From Paenibacillus pabuli (GTDB lineage: Bacteria > Bacillota > Bacilli > Paenibacillales > Paenibacillaceae), in assembly GCF_039831995.1 (NCBI RefSeq), contig NZ_JBDOIO010000004.1, positions 1,488,001 to 1,552,000 of the forward strand: DNA of 64,000 nt. Reading direction: 5' to 3'. The stretch's first letter is position 1; the number at the start of each line of letters is the position of its first letter. Positions 28,709 to 36,125 of this stretch are shown here, piece by piece. The notes under the pieces are model-generated. The model ran no database searches. It was not told the DNA's origin and worked only from the letters and a program-made list of their open reading frames with translations. The translations under genes and the position numbers were made by a program.

Positions 28709-28748
28709 CAAAAGAGCCTCGGCAGTTTGAACTGCTGGGGCTCTTTTT
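28709..28748. terminator. Bidirectional terminator between efflux pump and alkyltransferase-like gene
   Basis: AAAAGAGCC-CGGCAGTT pairs with AACTGCTG-GGCTCTTTTT. T-runs on both strands let it serve the converging genes on either side. Confidence 0.85.
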
Positions 28749-28771
28749 GTATTGGAGAAGGTGAATAAAAA

Positions 28772-29116
28772 TTAGTCCGGGCTATCCGATAAACCGTTAA
28801 GAAATGCAGGACCAGGATCATAACCAAACTGCTGGAGGTTAATGGTTCCGTTCAGCTGAAATTCCACACCTTCGCTGATGAGCTCGTTCTCCTGCATCAG
28901 GCGGGAGTGTTCATCCGGTATGGCAATTGCTCCTTGGGCATTAACGACACGATGCCAGGGAAGTCGCTCCTTGCGGCTCATGGAGTGAAGAATGCGTACA
29001 ACCTGCCTCGCAGCACGGGGACTGCCCGCTTGAGCGGCAATCTGGCCATAGGTCATGACTTTGCCTTCCGGTATAGATGCGATAATGGCCACGACTTGTT
29101 TAGTGAATGGTGTCAT
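28772..29116 (-). CDS. Alkyltransferase-like protein (ATL), catalytically dead MGMT homologue
   Basis: 114 residues with the DNA-binding fold of O6-alkylguanine transferases (FTKQVVAIIASIPEGKVMTYGQIA, ARQVVRILHSM). The active-site motif is PWHRV, with Trp in place of the alkyl-accepting Cys of PCHRV. ATL proteins bind O6-alkylguanine, flip it out and direct the lesion to nucleotide excision repair (family knowledge). The ATG at 29116 follows GGAGAAAGGAAG; the frame extends upstream to 29221 without homology. The C-terminal ~30 residues (FQLNGTINLQQFGYDP) fit other ATLs. Confidence 0.88.
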   Translation of the reverse strand: MTPFTKQVVAIIASIPEGKVMTYGQIAAQAGSPRAARQVVRILHSMSRKERLPWHRVVNAQGAIAIPDEHSRLMQENELISEGVEFQLNGTINLQQFGYDPGPAFLNGLSDSPD

Positions 29117-29237
29117 CTGAATGCAAACTTCCTTTCTCCATCTCAGGAGTATTGACTCTGTTGTTGAAACAGATCTTCGTTTTTTCAATGAGAGCTCGAG
29201 GTATCCTAGCGTCTCATTCATGATGTAAATTGTTAAA

Positions 29238-29276
29238 AAACCGTGTACCCAAAATGTAAATTCGGATACACGGTTT
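29238..29276 (-). terminator. Terminator of the methyltransferase-pseudouridine synthase operon
   Basis: AAACCGTGTA pairs with TACACGGTTT; on the minus strand it is followed by six T. It lies six bases after the RluA-type stop. Confidence 0.85.
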
Positions 29277-29281
29277 GCTTA

Positions 29282-30010
29282 TTATTCTCTAAATGCATCC
29301 TCATACAAGCTGGATGGCCACTCTGCCCATGGAAACTCCCGTGGAGGCAGCGATCTTAATGTGACCTCTTCCTTGGTCACCGGATGCGGGAAAGCTGCGA
29401 TGGCAGACCAGAGGGCTATCTGCTGTCCTGGTTTGTTCACACCTGCACCGTACTTCTGATCTCCGAACAAGGGACAGCCCGATTCTTTCATTTGCACCCG
29501 AATCTGGTGGGATCTGCCGGTGTGAAGCTCAATGTGTACAAGACTGTATCGGTCCGTTTGACCGATAACCTGGTAATCCAGAACAGCGTCTTTGCCGCCG
29601 GGCGTGCCTTTCGGCACAGCGGTTACCGTGTTGGTACGTGCATCTTTCAGCAAAGTATGCTTCAACGTACCCTGCTGTGCAGGCAGTTTGCCATGGACAA
29701 CGGCCGCGTATAATTTGCGGAAATGCCGTCCCCGGACAGTTTCAGATAATCTGGAAGCCGCTTTGGAGGTTTTAGCGAAAATCATCGCCCCTCCAACGGG
29801 ACGATCCAGCCTGTGAACCAGACCGAGATATACATTGCCGGGTTTATTGTATCTTTCCTTCAAATCCTGCTTCAGCAAAGTCAGCAAATCGGGGTCTCCC
29901 GACGCATCCTCCTGGGTAGGTACATTAACAGGTTTCGTAATGCCTAATAGGTGATTGTCCTCGTATAGTACAGGAATATCCCCAGATGGCTGTACGTGAT
30001 CAGACATCAT
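29282..30010 (-). CDS. RluA-family RNA pseudouridine synthase
   Basis: 242 residues from the ATG at 30010, which overlaps the upstream stop as TGATG and has GGGAG at 7 bases; a longer frame from 30040 is less likely. Catalytic motif GLVHRLDRPVGG with the active-site Asp, preceding 'LGITKPVNVPTQ' and downstream RSHQIRVQM with the conserved Arg. It isomerises uridine in rRNA or tRNA. No S4 domain is present. Translational coupling with the methyltransferase gene suggests both modify RNA. Confidence 0.93.
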   Translation of the reverse strand: MMSDHVQPSGDIPVLYEDNHLLGITKPVNVPTQEDASGDPDLLTLLKQDLKERYNKPGNVYLGLVHRLDRPVGGAMIFAKTSKAASRLSETVRGRHFRKLYAAVVHGKLPAQQGTLKHTLLKDARTNTVTAVPKGTPGGKDAVLDYQVIGQTDRYSLVHIELHTGRSHQIRVQMKESGCPLFGDQKYGAGVNKPGQQIALWSAIAAFPHPVTKEEVTLRSLPPREFPWAEWPSSLYEDAFRE

Positions 30011-30873
30011 CAGGACTCCCAGCGGCCCAAAATGCCGCAAGGCAGATCCAGACCACTGCGTGTAATCGGCAGACCGATCTCACCAGCTGTGATGCTGCCT
30101 CCATATTGAGCTGACATTGTCATCGTCAGCATGTTGCGCAGAACTGTGGATGAGATGCCAGTAGTGTAGGAATTAACCAGCATGAATAGTGGGTTATCCG
30201 ACAAAATACTCATACAAGATTTCAAGAAGGGGTAGAGGTTCTCTTCCAGCTTCCACGTCTCTCCATTAGGTCCCCGGCCGTAGGACGGAGGATCCATGAT
30301 AATCGCGTCGTAACGGTTACCACGACGCTGCTCCCGCTGTACGAATTTGAATACATCATCTGTAATAAAACGAACAGGGCGGTCTGCAAGACCGGAGAGT
30401 TGAACGTTCTCCTTGGCCCACTGCACCATGCCTTTGGCTGCATCCACATGGACTACCGAAGCACCGGCATAAGCTGCAGCAACCGTTGCACCTCCTGTGT
30501 AGGCAAACAGATTAAGTACAGAGATGGGCCGTCCTGCATTAGCGATTTTATCCATCATCCAGCTCCAGTTGGCAGCTTGTTCGGGGAACAGGCCTGTATG
30601 CTTGAAGCTGGTCGGTTTAATGTGAAATTTAAGGTTCTCGTATCCAATAGTCCAGCGTTCCGGAATTGGCTTTTTCATATCCCAGCTGCCGCCGCCGGAA
30701 GAGCTGCGGTGATAGTGACCGTGCACCTGGCGCCATTCATTGGTTTCTTTTTCGAGAGGCCAGATAATCTGTGGATCGGGTCTGCGTAAGATGACATCGC
30801 CCCAACGCTCCAGTTTCTCGCCGCCTCCTGTATCGATAACTTCATAGTCCTTCCAGTTCGATGCTACGTACAT
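30010..30873 (-). CDS. Class I SAM-dependent methyltransferase (RlmI/RlmK-like, probable RNA methylase)
   Basis: 287 residues. After an N-terminal beta-rich part (WGDVILRRPDPQIIW) comes a Rossmann methyltransferase: motif I VLNLFAYTGGATVAAA, acidic end of beta 2 VVHVDAAKGMVQWA, motif IV IIMDPPSYGRGP, where DPPS-Y is typical of 23S rRNA cytosine-C5 or guanine-N2 methylases. The target is inferred as rRNA. Overlaps the RluA gene. No PUA domain, so the substrate may differ from RlmI. Confidence 0.88.
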   Translation of the reverse strand: MYVASNWKDYEVIDTGGGEKLERWGDVILRRPDPQIIWPLEKETNEWRQVHGHYHRSSSGGGSWDMKKPIPERWTIGYENLKFHIKPTSFKHTGLFPEQAANWSWMMDKIANAGRPISVLNLFAYTGGATVAAAYAGASVVHVDAAKGMVQWAKENVQLSGLADRPVRFITDDVFKFVQREQRRGNRYDAIIMDPPSYGRGPNGETWKLEENLYPFLKSCMSILSDNPLFMLVNSYTTGISSTVLRNMLTMTMSAQYGGSITAGEIGLPITRSGLDLPCGILGRWES

Positions 30874-31025
30874 AGTCGTTTATCCATCCTTCAAAAGTCA
30901 TTTGGATACTATTGTACAACAAAAAAGGGCCTGTACGCCAGTTGGGGTGGGCAGAACGGACTCTTATTGTTTTGAATTTGCTGTGTAACCATATACTGAA
31001 AATAAAGAAAAGATGAAAATTTAAT

Positions 31026-31055
31026 TTGACAATGATAATCATTATCACATATGAT
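31026..31055 (+). promoter_or_regulatory. Promoter with a perfect Fur box between -35 and -10 (flavodoxin operon)
   Basis: TTGACA (31026-31031), 18-base spacer and TATGAT (31050-31055). The spacer contains TGATAATCATTATCA (31033-31047), a perfect 7-1-7 Fur box, so iron-loaded Fur would block RNA polymerase directly. Confidence 0.88.
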
Positions 31056-31123
31056 TTTGATAATTCAGATATCCTTATTAACTGTATGTTCTAGATGACT
31101 AAATTAAAGTGAGGGAAAAATAG

Positions 31124-31576
31124 ATGGCTAAATTGTTGGTGGCTTATGCGAGCATGACTGGAAATACGGAAGAAATTGCAGAACTGATTGTGGAGGGAAT
31201 TACACAGGGGGGGCACGAAGCAGTACTCAAGGATGTAGTGGATTGCAATGCAGCCGATGTGCTTGAATATGATGGTTTCCTTATCGGCGTATATACTTGG
31301 GGAGACGGGGAACTGCCGGATGAATTCCTTGATTTTTACGAAGAGCTGGATGAACTGGACCTAAGCGGCAAACGAGCGGCTGTCTTCGGCAGTGGTGACA
31401 CATCTTATGAACAATTTTGCGGAGCGGTGGATCTTGCAGCTGCGAAGCTGCAGGAGCGTGGGGCGGAGGTATCTCCAGAGATGCTGAAGATTGAGTACAG
31501 TCCGATGGAGCAGGAGAAGGATACATGCCGTGAATTCGGCAAACGTTTCGCTGCTGCCGGATTACAGGTGTCCTAG
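31124..31576 (+). CDS. Flavodoxin
   Basis: 150-residue short-chain flavodoxin: FMN phosphate loop YASMTGNTEEIAE near residue 8, second loop GVYTWGDGELPDEF with the Trp and the acidic stretch around FMN, and GSGDTSYEQFCGA. It carries low-potential electrons in place of ferredoxin when iron is scarce, which fits the perfect Fur box in its promoter. First gene of a three-gene transcript with an unknown protein 5 bases downstream and a nitroreductase-like protein. Confidence 0.95.
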   Translation: MAKLLVAYASMTGNTEEIAELIVEGITQGGHEAVLKDVVDCNAADVLEYDGFLIGVYTWGDGELPDEFLDFYEELDELDLSGKRAAVFGSGDTSYEQFCGAVDLAAAKLQERGAEVSPEMLKIEYSPMEQEKDTCREFGKRFAAAGLQVS

Positions 31577-31581
31577 AAACC

Positions 31582-32385
31582 ATGTTAAAACATAATATTC
31601 AGGCAGTCGTGCAGCCGAGAGGTGCGGACAGTCCGGAGCGACTGCTTGAAGACTATAAATTGGAGGAGATGCTTCGCAGCCTGCATCGGTTCATTCGCCC
31701 GGAATCGGAGGCTGCACTTCGTTCCCCGCTGCAATGGCGGCACCGCGTTCAGTATGCGGTCAGTCATGCGGTCAACGCCTTCTATAGTATGGACCCGGAT
31801 GTGCGCAAGGAGGTCCCGGTACAATATCTGCTGGAAAAGTGGTGGCCGAAAAAGGCAACGGGTTTCGAATCCATCCTTCATTACTGGGATGTGAAAAATA
31901 AAGTCATTGATGAACTCTCACTGGCAATCGCCATGAACGATGATTTGAAGCATCCCATGATCCTGTTTGAACAGTGGAAAACCGAAATCCCTGCACTTTC
32001 CCTGCACTTGTCGATGATTTTTCAGGCTGCTTGGCAACCTGAAGGGTGGGACTCTCTGTTGGTTCAGAAATTCATGGTGGTTCACGATCCCAACGTAGTT
32101 GAAGCTTTTCAGCATTTGGTTAGTGTGTTTTGCTGGGAAGCCTTCGGGAAGCTGCCTGGCATGATTGAAATTTACTGTTTGCTCGAAGGTCGTAAAATTC
32201 GATTCATTCCGGGAAGGCAATCCCTTGTTCGTTCAATGGATTATATCAGGCTTGTTCGTGACAGTATCCCGCAGGCGGAAGATTCGGAATCGGAATATTT
32301 CACCTCTCGTGACAAAGCTCGGATACATGAGGAAGTTGACCGAAGAAGAAGTGAAGTGGAACCGAAGAAAAACTGGCTTATGTGA
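31582..32385 (+). CDS. Unknown protein in the Fur-controlled flavodoxin operon (267 aa)
   Basis: I do not recognise this family. The 267-residue product is soluble and helix-rich, with many Trp (QWRHR, KWWPKK, HYWDVKN, QPEGWDS), no signal peptide, no metal-binding Cys cluster and a very basic/acidic C-terminal tail (DKARIHEEVDRRRSEVEPKK). It begins 5 bases after the flavodoxin stop, so expression under iron limitation is expected. A role in redox or iron metabolism would only be guilt by association. Confidence 0.7.
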   Translation: MLKHNIQAVVQPRGADSPERLLEDYKLEEMLRSLHRFIRPESEAALRSPLQWRHRVQYAVSHAVNAFYSMDPDVRKEVPVQYLLEKWWPKKATGFESILHYWDVKNKVIDELSLAIAMNDDLKHPMILFEQWKTEIPALSLHLSMIFQAAWQPEGWDSLLVQKFMVVHDPNVVEAFQHLVSVFCWEAFGKLPGMIEIYCLLEGRKIRFIPGRQSLVRSMDYIRLVRDSIPQAEDSESEYFTSRDKARIHEEVDRRRSEVEPKKNWLM

Positions 32386-32437
32386 AGTTGCAAGAAGAGT
32401 GTCTGACAGAACGTGAAGATAAAGGAGGAGCGATACA

Positions 32438-33001
32438 ATGTTAACCGGTGTGAATCAGTGGGGTAGTGGCAAGAAACGTGCAGGAAGCTGCGAATTCAGC
32501 CCGCTTCCGGTACCACAGTCGGTGATCGGACGATTGCTGGATGAGGCAGACCCGTCATTGTACGTGATGAGTTCTGAACCCTGGCGATTTATGCTTTTTG
32601 CTGGAGAAGGGCGCCAGCTCTATCTGGAAGCGGTCAGGCAGAGCTATCCTCCTCACTTGGCAGACCGATATGGTGAATGGGCCGCATATCAATATACGGA
32701 AGCCATTCCTGCGCATCTGATTGTCGTTGCACCAACCAATGGCCAAGAGGATCATATGTTGCCTGCAAAAGCCTGGAGCAGACGTTTCTCCATGCTGGCA
32801 GCAGAACAGGGACTGCATGCCGTTTGGAAAATGAATGATTATCAGCAGCACCCGGTTTTTATGAATCTAATGGGCTTAACCAGTGAGGAACATGTTCTGG
32901 GAGTATTCCATATCGGTTACGGAGACCAGCCTGCATTAAGAGATGTGGATATCAGCAGACCAGCCTCTGAACTGATGACAGTCTACGACCATCTGGTTTG
33001 A
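32438..33001 (+). CDS. Nitroreductase-family flavoprotein
   Basis: 187 residues. The pattern VPQSVIGRLLDEADPSLYVMSSEPWRFMLFAGEG resembles the FMN-binding start of nitroreductases (usually 'PS..N.QPW.F'), followed by the helix region KAWSRRFSMLAAEQGLHAVW and the strand 'EHVLGVFHIGYGD'. The family reduces nitro compounds, quinones or flavins using NAD(P)H. Third gene of the Fur-controlled operon, 52 bases after the unknown gene, with AAAGGAGGAGC as ribosome binding site. It converges with the HpaB-type gene 24 bases away; no clear terminator lies between. Confidence 0.82.
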   Translation: MLTGVNQWGSGKKRAGSCEFSPLPVPQSVIGRLLDEADPSLYVMSSEPWRFMLFAGEGRQLYLEAVRQSYPPHLADRYGEWAAYQYTEAIPAHLIVVAPTNGQEDHMLPAKAWSRRFSMLAAEQGLHAVWKMNDYQQHPVFMNLMGLTSEEHVLGVFHIGYGDQPALRDVDISRPASELMTVYDHLV

Positions 33002-33025
33002 TCGATGCAGCTAGGCGAGCAGGAA

Positions 33026-34483
33026 TTAGTGATGCGTGTCTGCCAGGAAATTGCTAACGAGCTGACGGTAAGTGTCTACGCCAGAATAAGTTGAATACAA
33101 GCGGTTGGATACCGTAATGGTATTTCCGAAGAAAAAACGTTCGAATTGTGTCTGTCTGCCCCCGAAAGACCCTGCACCGAGCTCCCAGATCAAACGGAAA
33201 AGGGAAGTACGCTGTTGTGCAGCCATATCCGTCCCTTTCAGGTAGACATCCAAATGTGCGCCAGCACCCGACCTGAATTCTTCCTCCTGAGGCACCATAA
33301 TCATCCCGCTTGAAGCCAAAAGCTGAATGATTTCAATCATCTCGGGATACAGCTTCGGATATAGAATGTTTGCAGCCATTAATGGCTGAGGTGCAGGCAG
33401 TATAAATCCTCTACCGTCTGGCACAGCGCCGGCTTCAGCCGCGATGGCTAGGGCTTTAAGAGACTCGAGGCCGGCTAATACGCGTGCAGTTTTCTCAACG
33501 ACATGTGCTTCAGTGGCCAGATCAAGCGTATCGGTGAGCAGCTGAAGTGTTCCCAGAATGAATTCGGTTTTGGCAATATATCGGCATAAAACTTGATGTC
33601 CCGCGTGAATGTGGAAGTTGCTTCCGTTAAATAGACGCGAGGACATTTCTTCTCTACCGGCAAAGAAAATCCGATCATGGGGCACCAGCACATGGTCAAA
33701 GATGACGAGGTTATCCATCTCTTCGTATCTGGAGCTGAGCGGGTAGTTAAAACGTGATTCATCCGCGTAGGTATCCCGGCAAACGAGGGTGATGCCAGGC
33801 AGATCATTAGGCACGGCAAAGGCGAAGGAGAATGGATTATCATCATCAAATGGAGCAGGTGAGGGAGAAGGATAGACAAAAATTTCGTCACAAGTTGCAC
33901 CCTGTGTAGCCATCATGAATGCCCCGGTGATAATAAGACCATCTACGGTATGCTCTACCACCTTGGCTGCAATTGCATCTTCGGTAGCGTCCATCTGCCC
34001 GGATACTTTGCTGGCGTGTGGCTGTATAAAGGCATGAGAGAGCGTAATATCGTTGTCACGACAGAAGGCATAATAGTTCTTCAGATTTTCTGCGTACTGC
34101 GGTGATAACTCGGTAAGGAGATCCGCTGCAGTGTAGAATGACATGATTGCCGTGTTCATATAATCGGGTGACCGACCCAGAAACCCATGATGAGTGCCTG
34201 ACCAGATGCTCATCGCTTCACGACGTCTTCGCAGATCATCAACTGTGGTGGGCGGCAGAAATGATAGCCCCACAGGTTTGCCGTCAAAGGGTGATGCATA
34301 CGTCATCTTGCCTGCAAGCTGCGGATCTGACTGCATGTCGTAGAGTTGTGCTTGCGTCTCCATAAGACCTTTGAAAGCAAGATGTTCTGATCTTTTACCC
34401 GTAACAAGTTCTCCCTTATACCAGCAGGGGACAGTCTGGGTATTAATTCGTTCAATGTACTGCTTGCCACTTTTAACAGGCAT
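33026..34483 (-). CDS. 4-hydroxyphenylacetate 3-hydroxylase-type (HpaB family) FADH2 monooxygenase
   Basis: 485 residues, full family length. N-terminal SGKQYIERINTQTVPCWYKGE, central flavin/substrate region SHAFIQPHASKVSG and ATQGATCDEIFVYPSP, and the C-terminal RTSLFRLIWELGAGSFGGRQTQFERFFFG, split across motifs typical of HpaB/YoaI. Two-component monooxygenases of this type need a separate flavin reductase; none is adjacent, but the nitroreductase-like gene converges here. Substrate not visible. The promoter region carries a perfect Fur box at 34603, so iron control is likely. ATG at 34483 after AGAGGTGA. Confidence 0.9.
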   Translation of the reverse strand: MPVKSGKQYIERINTQTVPCWYKGELVTGKRSEHLAFKGLMETQAQLYDMQSDPQLAGKMTYASPFDGKPVGLSFLPPTTVDDLRRRREAMSIWSGTHHGFLGRSPDYMNTAIMSFYTAADLLTELSPQYAENLKNYYAFCRDNDITLSHAFIQPHASKVSGQMDATEDAIAAKVVEHTVDGLIITGAFMMATQGATCDEIFVYPSPSPAPFDDDNPFSFAFAVPNDLPGITLVCRDTYADESRFNYPLSSRYEEMDNLVIFDHVLVPHDRIFFAGREEMSSRLFNGSNFHIHAGHQVLCRYIAKTEFILGTLQLLTDTLDLATEAHVVEKTARVLAGLESLKALAIAAEAGAVPDGRGFILPAPQPLMAANILYPKLYPEMIEIIQLLASSGMIMVPQEEEFRSGAGAHLDVYLKGTDMAAQQRTSLFRLIWELGAGSFGGRQTQFERFFFGNTITVSNRLYSTYSGVDTYRQLVSNFLADTHH

Positions 34484-34602
34484 CGTTATTCACCTCTTGG
34501 TTCTAATCGTTCATGGGCAGATTGACTGCTCTCGTAGTTTACGTGGGCAGCCTATGTTATGTGCATCCCGACAGAGGAATAACGATTTTGGAGAAAAGGG
34601 CT

Positions 34603-34617
34603 TGATAATAATTATCA
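34603..34617. promoter_or_regulatory. Perfect Fur box upstream of the HpaB-type gene
   Basis: TGATAATAATTATCA matches the 7-1-7 Fur consensus exactly. On the minus strand it overlaps a possible promoter (TTGTAT, 18-base spacer, TATTAT) for the gene starting at 34483, and it lies downstream of the terminator of the DUF1540 gene, so the monooxygenase is the probable target. The other ~120 bases up to 34483 show nothing further. Confidence 0.82.
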
Positions 34618-34640
34618 TTCTTGTTACAATACAAAAAGAA

Positions 34641-34664
34641 AAAGGAACCGGCCAGGGCTCCTTT
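34641..34664 (-). terminator. Terminator of the DUF1540 gene
   Basis: On the minus strand AAAGGAGCC pairs imperfectly with GGTTCCTTT and is followed by TTCTTTTTG. Confidence 0.65.
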
Positions 34665-34690
34665 AACTTCAACAAACGATAATAAAGTTG

Positions 34691-34843
34691 TTATTTTACT
34701 TCAAAAGTTTTGCAGTCGGTTTCAGCAGACTTGCTTGCTTCTTGAGAACTGTGACTCACGATGTAAATCGAAGAAGCATTACATTTGTTCTCTTCAGCCC
34801 AGTGAACACAGGAATTTACTTCACACAATACGTCTTTTGCCAT
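34691..34843 (-). CDS. DUF1540-type small cysteine protein (50 aa)
   Basis: A short gene, MAKDVLCEVNSCVHWAEENK... ending TDCKTFEVK. Four cysteines in the order C7, C12, C21 and C44 fit the DUF1540 metal-binding pattern (C-x4-C-x8-C ... C) found in spore-associated and stress proteins of Bacillales. The ATG at 34843 follows GTGAGGT at 9 bases. It has its own terminator. Probably binds zinc or another metal; function unknown. Confidence 0.82.
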   Translation of the reverse strand: MAKDVLCEVNSCVHWAEENKCNASSIYIVSHSSQEASKSAETDCKTFEVK

Positions 34844-35063
34844 GATTAATAACCTCACTTTGAGTTTTATTATCGTTGGTATAAGGGAAAATCCCGATTT
34901 TGCAAGTTGCCGCTTGCTGATCGGAACATTTGTGTCCTCTTAATAAAGAGGGCTTATTTGCGTTATACACAACGATGCACTTTTAGAATAGCAAATTTGG
35001 GCAGAGCATGCAACATGTGCTGTGGGTTTACAATCCTTATCACAGGATCGAAGAACATAAACT
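34844..35063. other. Intergenic region without a recognised gene
   Basis: Between the DUF1540 gene (minus) and the AAA ATPase gene (plus). It holds the DUF1540 ribosome binding site and a possible minus-strand promoter (TTGCAA near 34902, TATACC near 34880). No ORF with a ribosome binding site was seen. Confidence 0.5.
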
Positions 35064-35091
35064 TTGCAAAAAGACAGTCGTATGCTATTAT
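35064..35091 (+). promoter_or_regulatory. Possible promoter of the AAA ATPase gene
   Basis: TTGCAA (35064-35069), 16-base spacer, TATTAT (35086-35091), leaving a ~100-base leader before the ATG at 35198. Confidence 0.45.
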
Positions 35092-35197
35092 TAAATAGTA
35101 ATAATTACGATTAAAAGACAAGTTCGATAAGAACCAATATAAGCTCGGAGATTCGCAGTTTACTCTCCTGGCATGAACGAAGGAGAGTAGTCAAAGC

Positions 35198-36010
35198 ATG
35201 AGCAAAACCAATCATATAAATCGTATTCCCCGTGCCAAGGGAATGGATATGGCCGCTTTTTATTCACCGAAAGAGTGCGCACGCAAAGTGAAGCACATTA
35301 TATTTTCACAAGAGAACGAACGTGTCATCGAAGAATTCCTGACCATCCTCGATATGAAAGAACGCTTTGTGGAACATGATGTTCCCATGCCGAACAAATT
35401 GGTCATGTTTGGTCCTCCCGGCACCGGGAAGACATTAACGGCATCTTATCTAGCCTCTCGGCTTAATCTCCCGCTGGTTCTTGTACGTCTGGACGCGATT
35501 ATTCACAGCCATTTGGGAGAGACGGCTACGAATGTACGCAAACTTTTTGAGTATGCACGAATGAATCCCTGTGTCCTGTTTCTGGATGAGTTCGATGCCA
35601 TTGGCCGTACCCGGGAGAGTAACGATGAGGTGAAAGAGATGGCCAGGGTGGTTAACACCTTATTGCAGTGTCTGGATGAATTCGAAGGCGATAGCGTACT
35701 GGTGGCAGCCACCAATTTGGAAACGCAACTGGATCATGCCGTCTGGCGTCGATTTGATACCAAAATAACGTATGGCATGCCGGATGAAGAGAGCAGACAG
35801 CGATATATCAACAAACTGGTCGGACAGTTCGAGCATCAGCCGGACCTGAAAGCATATATGTGCAAACAGTTGAAAGGGTGCAGCTTCGCAGATGTGGAGC
35901 AGATCGTGCTCAAAGCCAAGCGGAAAGCGATTATTGCGGACAGTCCGCTGCATGAACAATTGATAACGGATGCGTATGATGAGTATATGCCACGGTTGTT
36001 ATCTACTTAA
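35198..36010 (+). CDS. Single-domain AAA ATPase
   Basis: 270 residues, one classical AAA module: Walker A GPPGTGKT (~73), sensor region, pore-loop-like LDAIIHSHLGETATNVRK, Walker B CVLFLDEFDAIG, sensor 1 ATNLE, and an arginine-finger-like WRRFD. A ~60-residue N-terminal segment and a C-terminal helical lid flank it. It lacks a protease or other effector domain. Relatives are often paired with a subtilisin-like protease or another effector, but here the neighbours are a terminator and a kinase on the other strand. Ribosome binding site GAAGGAGAG. Substrate unknown. Confidence 0.88.
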   Translation: MSKTNHINRIPRAKGMDMAAFYSPKECARKVKHIIFSQENERVIEEFLTILDMKERFVEHDVPMPNKLVMFGPPGTGKTLTASYLASRLNLPLVLVRLDAIIHSHLGETATNVRKLFEYARMNPCVLFLDEFDAIGRTRESNDEVKEMARVVNTLLQCLDEFEGDSVLVAATNLETQLDHAVWRRFDTKITYGMPDEESRQRYINKLVGQFEHQPDLKAYMCKQLKGCSFADVEQIVLKAKRKAIIADSPLHEQLITDAYDEYMPRLLST

Positions 36011-36066
36011 AAGCGGAGCCGAATCGCCACTTTCCGATCAATAAAATTAAAATGATAAAACCAAAC

Positions 36067-36105
36067 AGCCCTGCCAGGAATCCATTCAGGAAACCAGGCC
36101 GGGCT
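36067..36105. terminator. Hairpin between converging AAA ATPase and REC-kinase genes
   Basis: AGCCC-GCC-GG pairs with CC-GGC-GGGCT around a 15-base loop. The minus side is followed by a T-rich stretch (GTTTGGTTTTATC); the plus side is less T-rich. Confidence 0.6.
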
Positions 36106-36125
36106 CTTCTGCTGTTTAATATGTT

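Noticed and set aside
36012..36125. Open frame continuing after the TAG stop of the REC-kinase gene that would add a membrane-helix-like segment (GFLNGFLAGLFGFIILILL)
   Set aside because: It has no start codon or ribosome binding site and coincides with the hairpin terminator on the minus strand; read-through was not supported by anything else.
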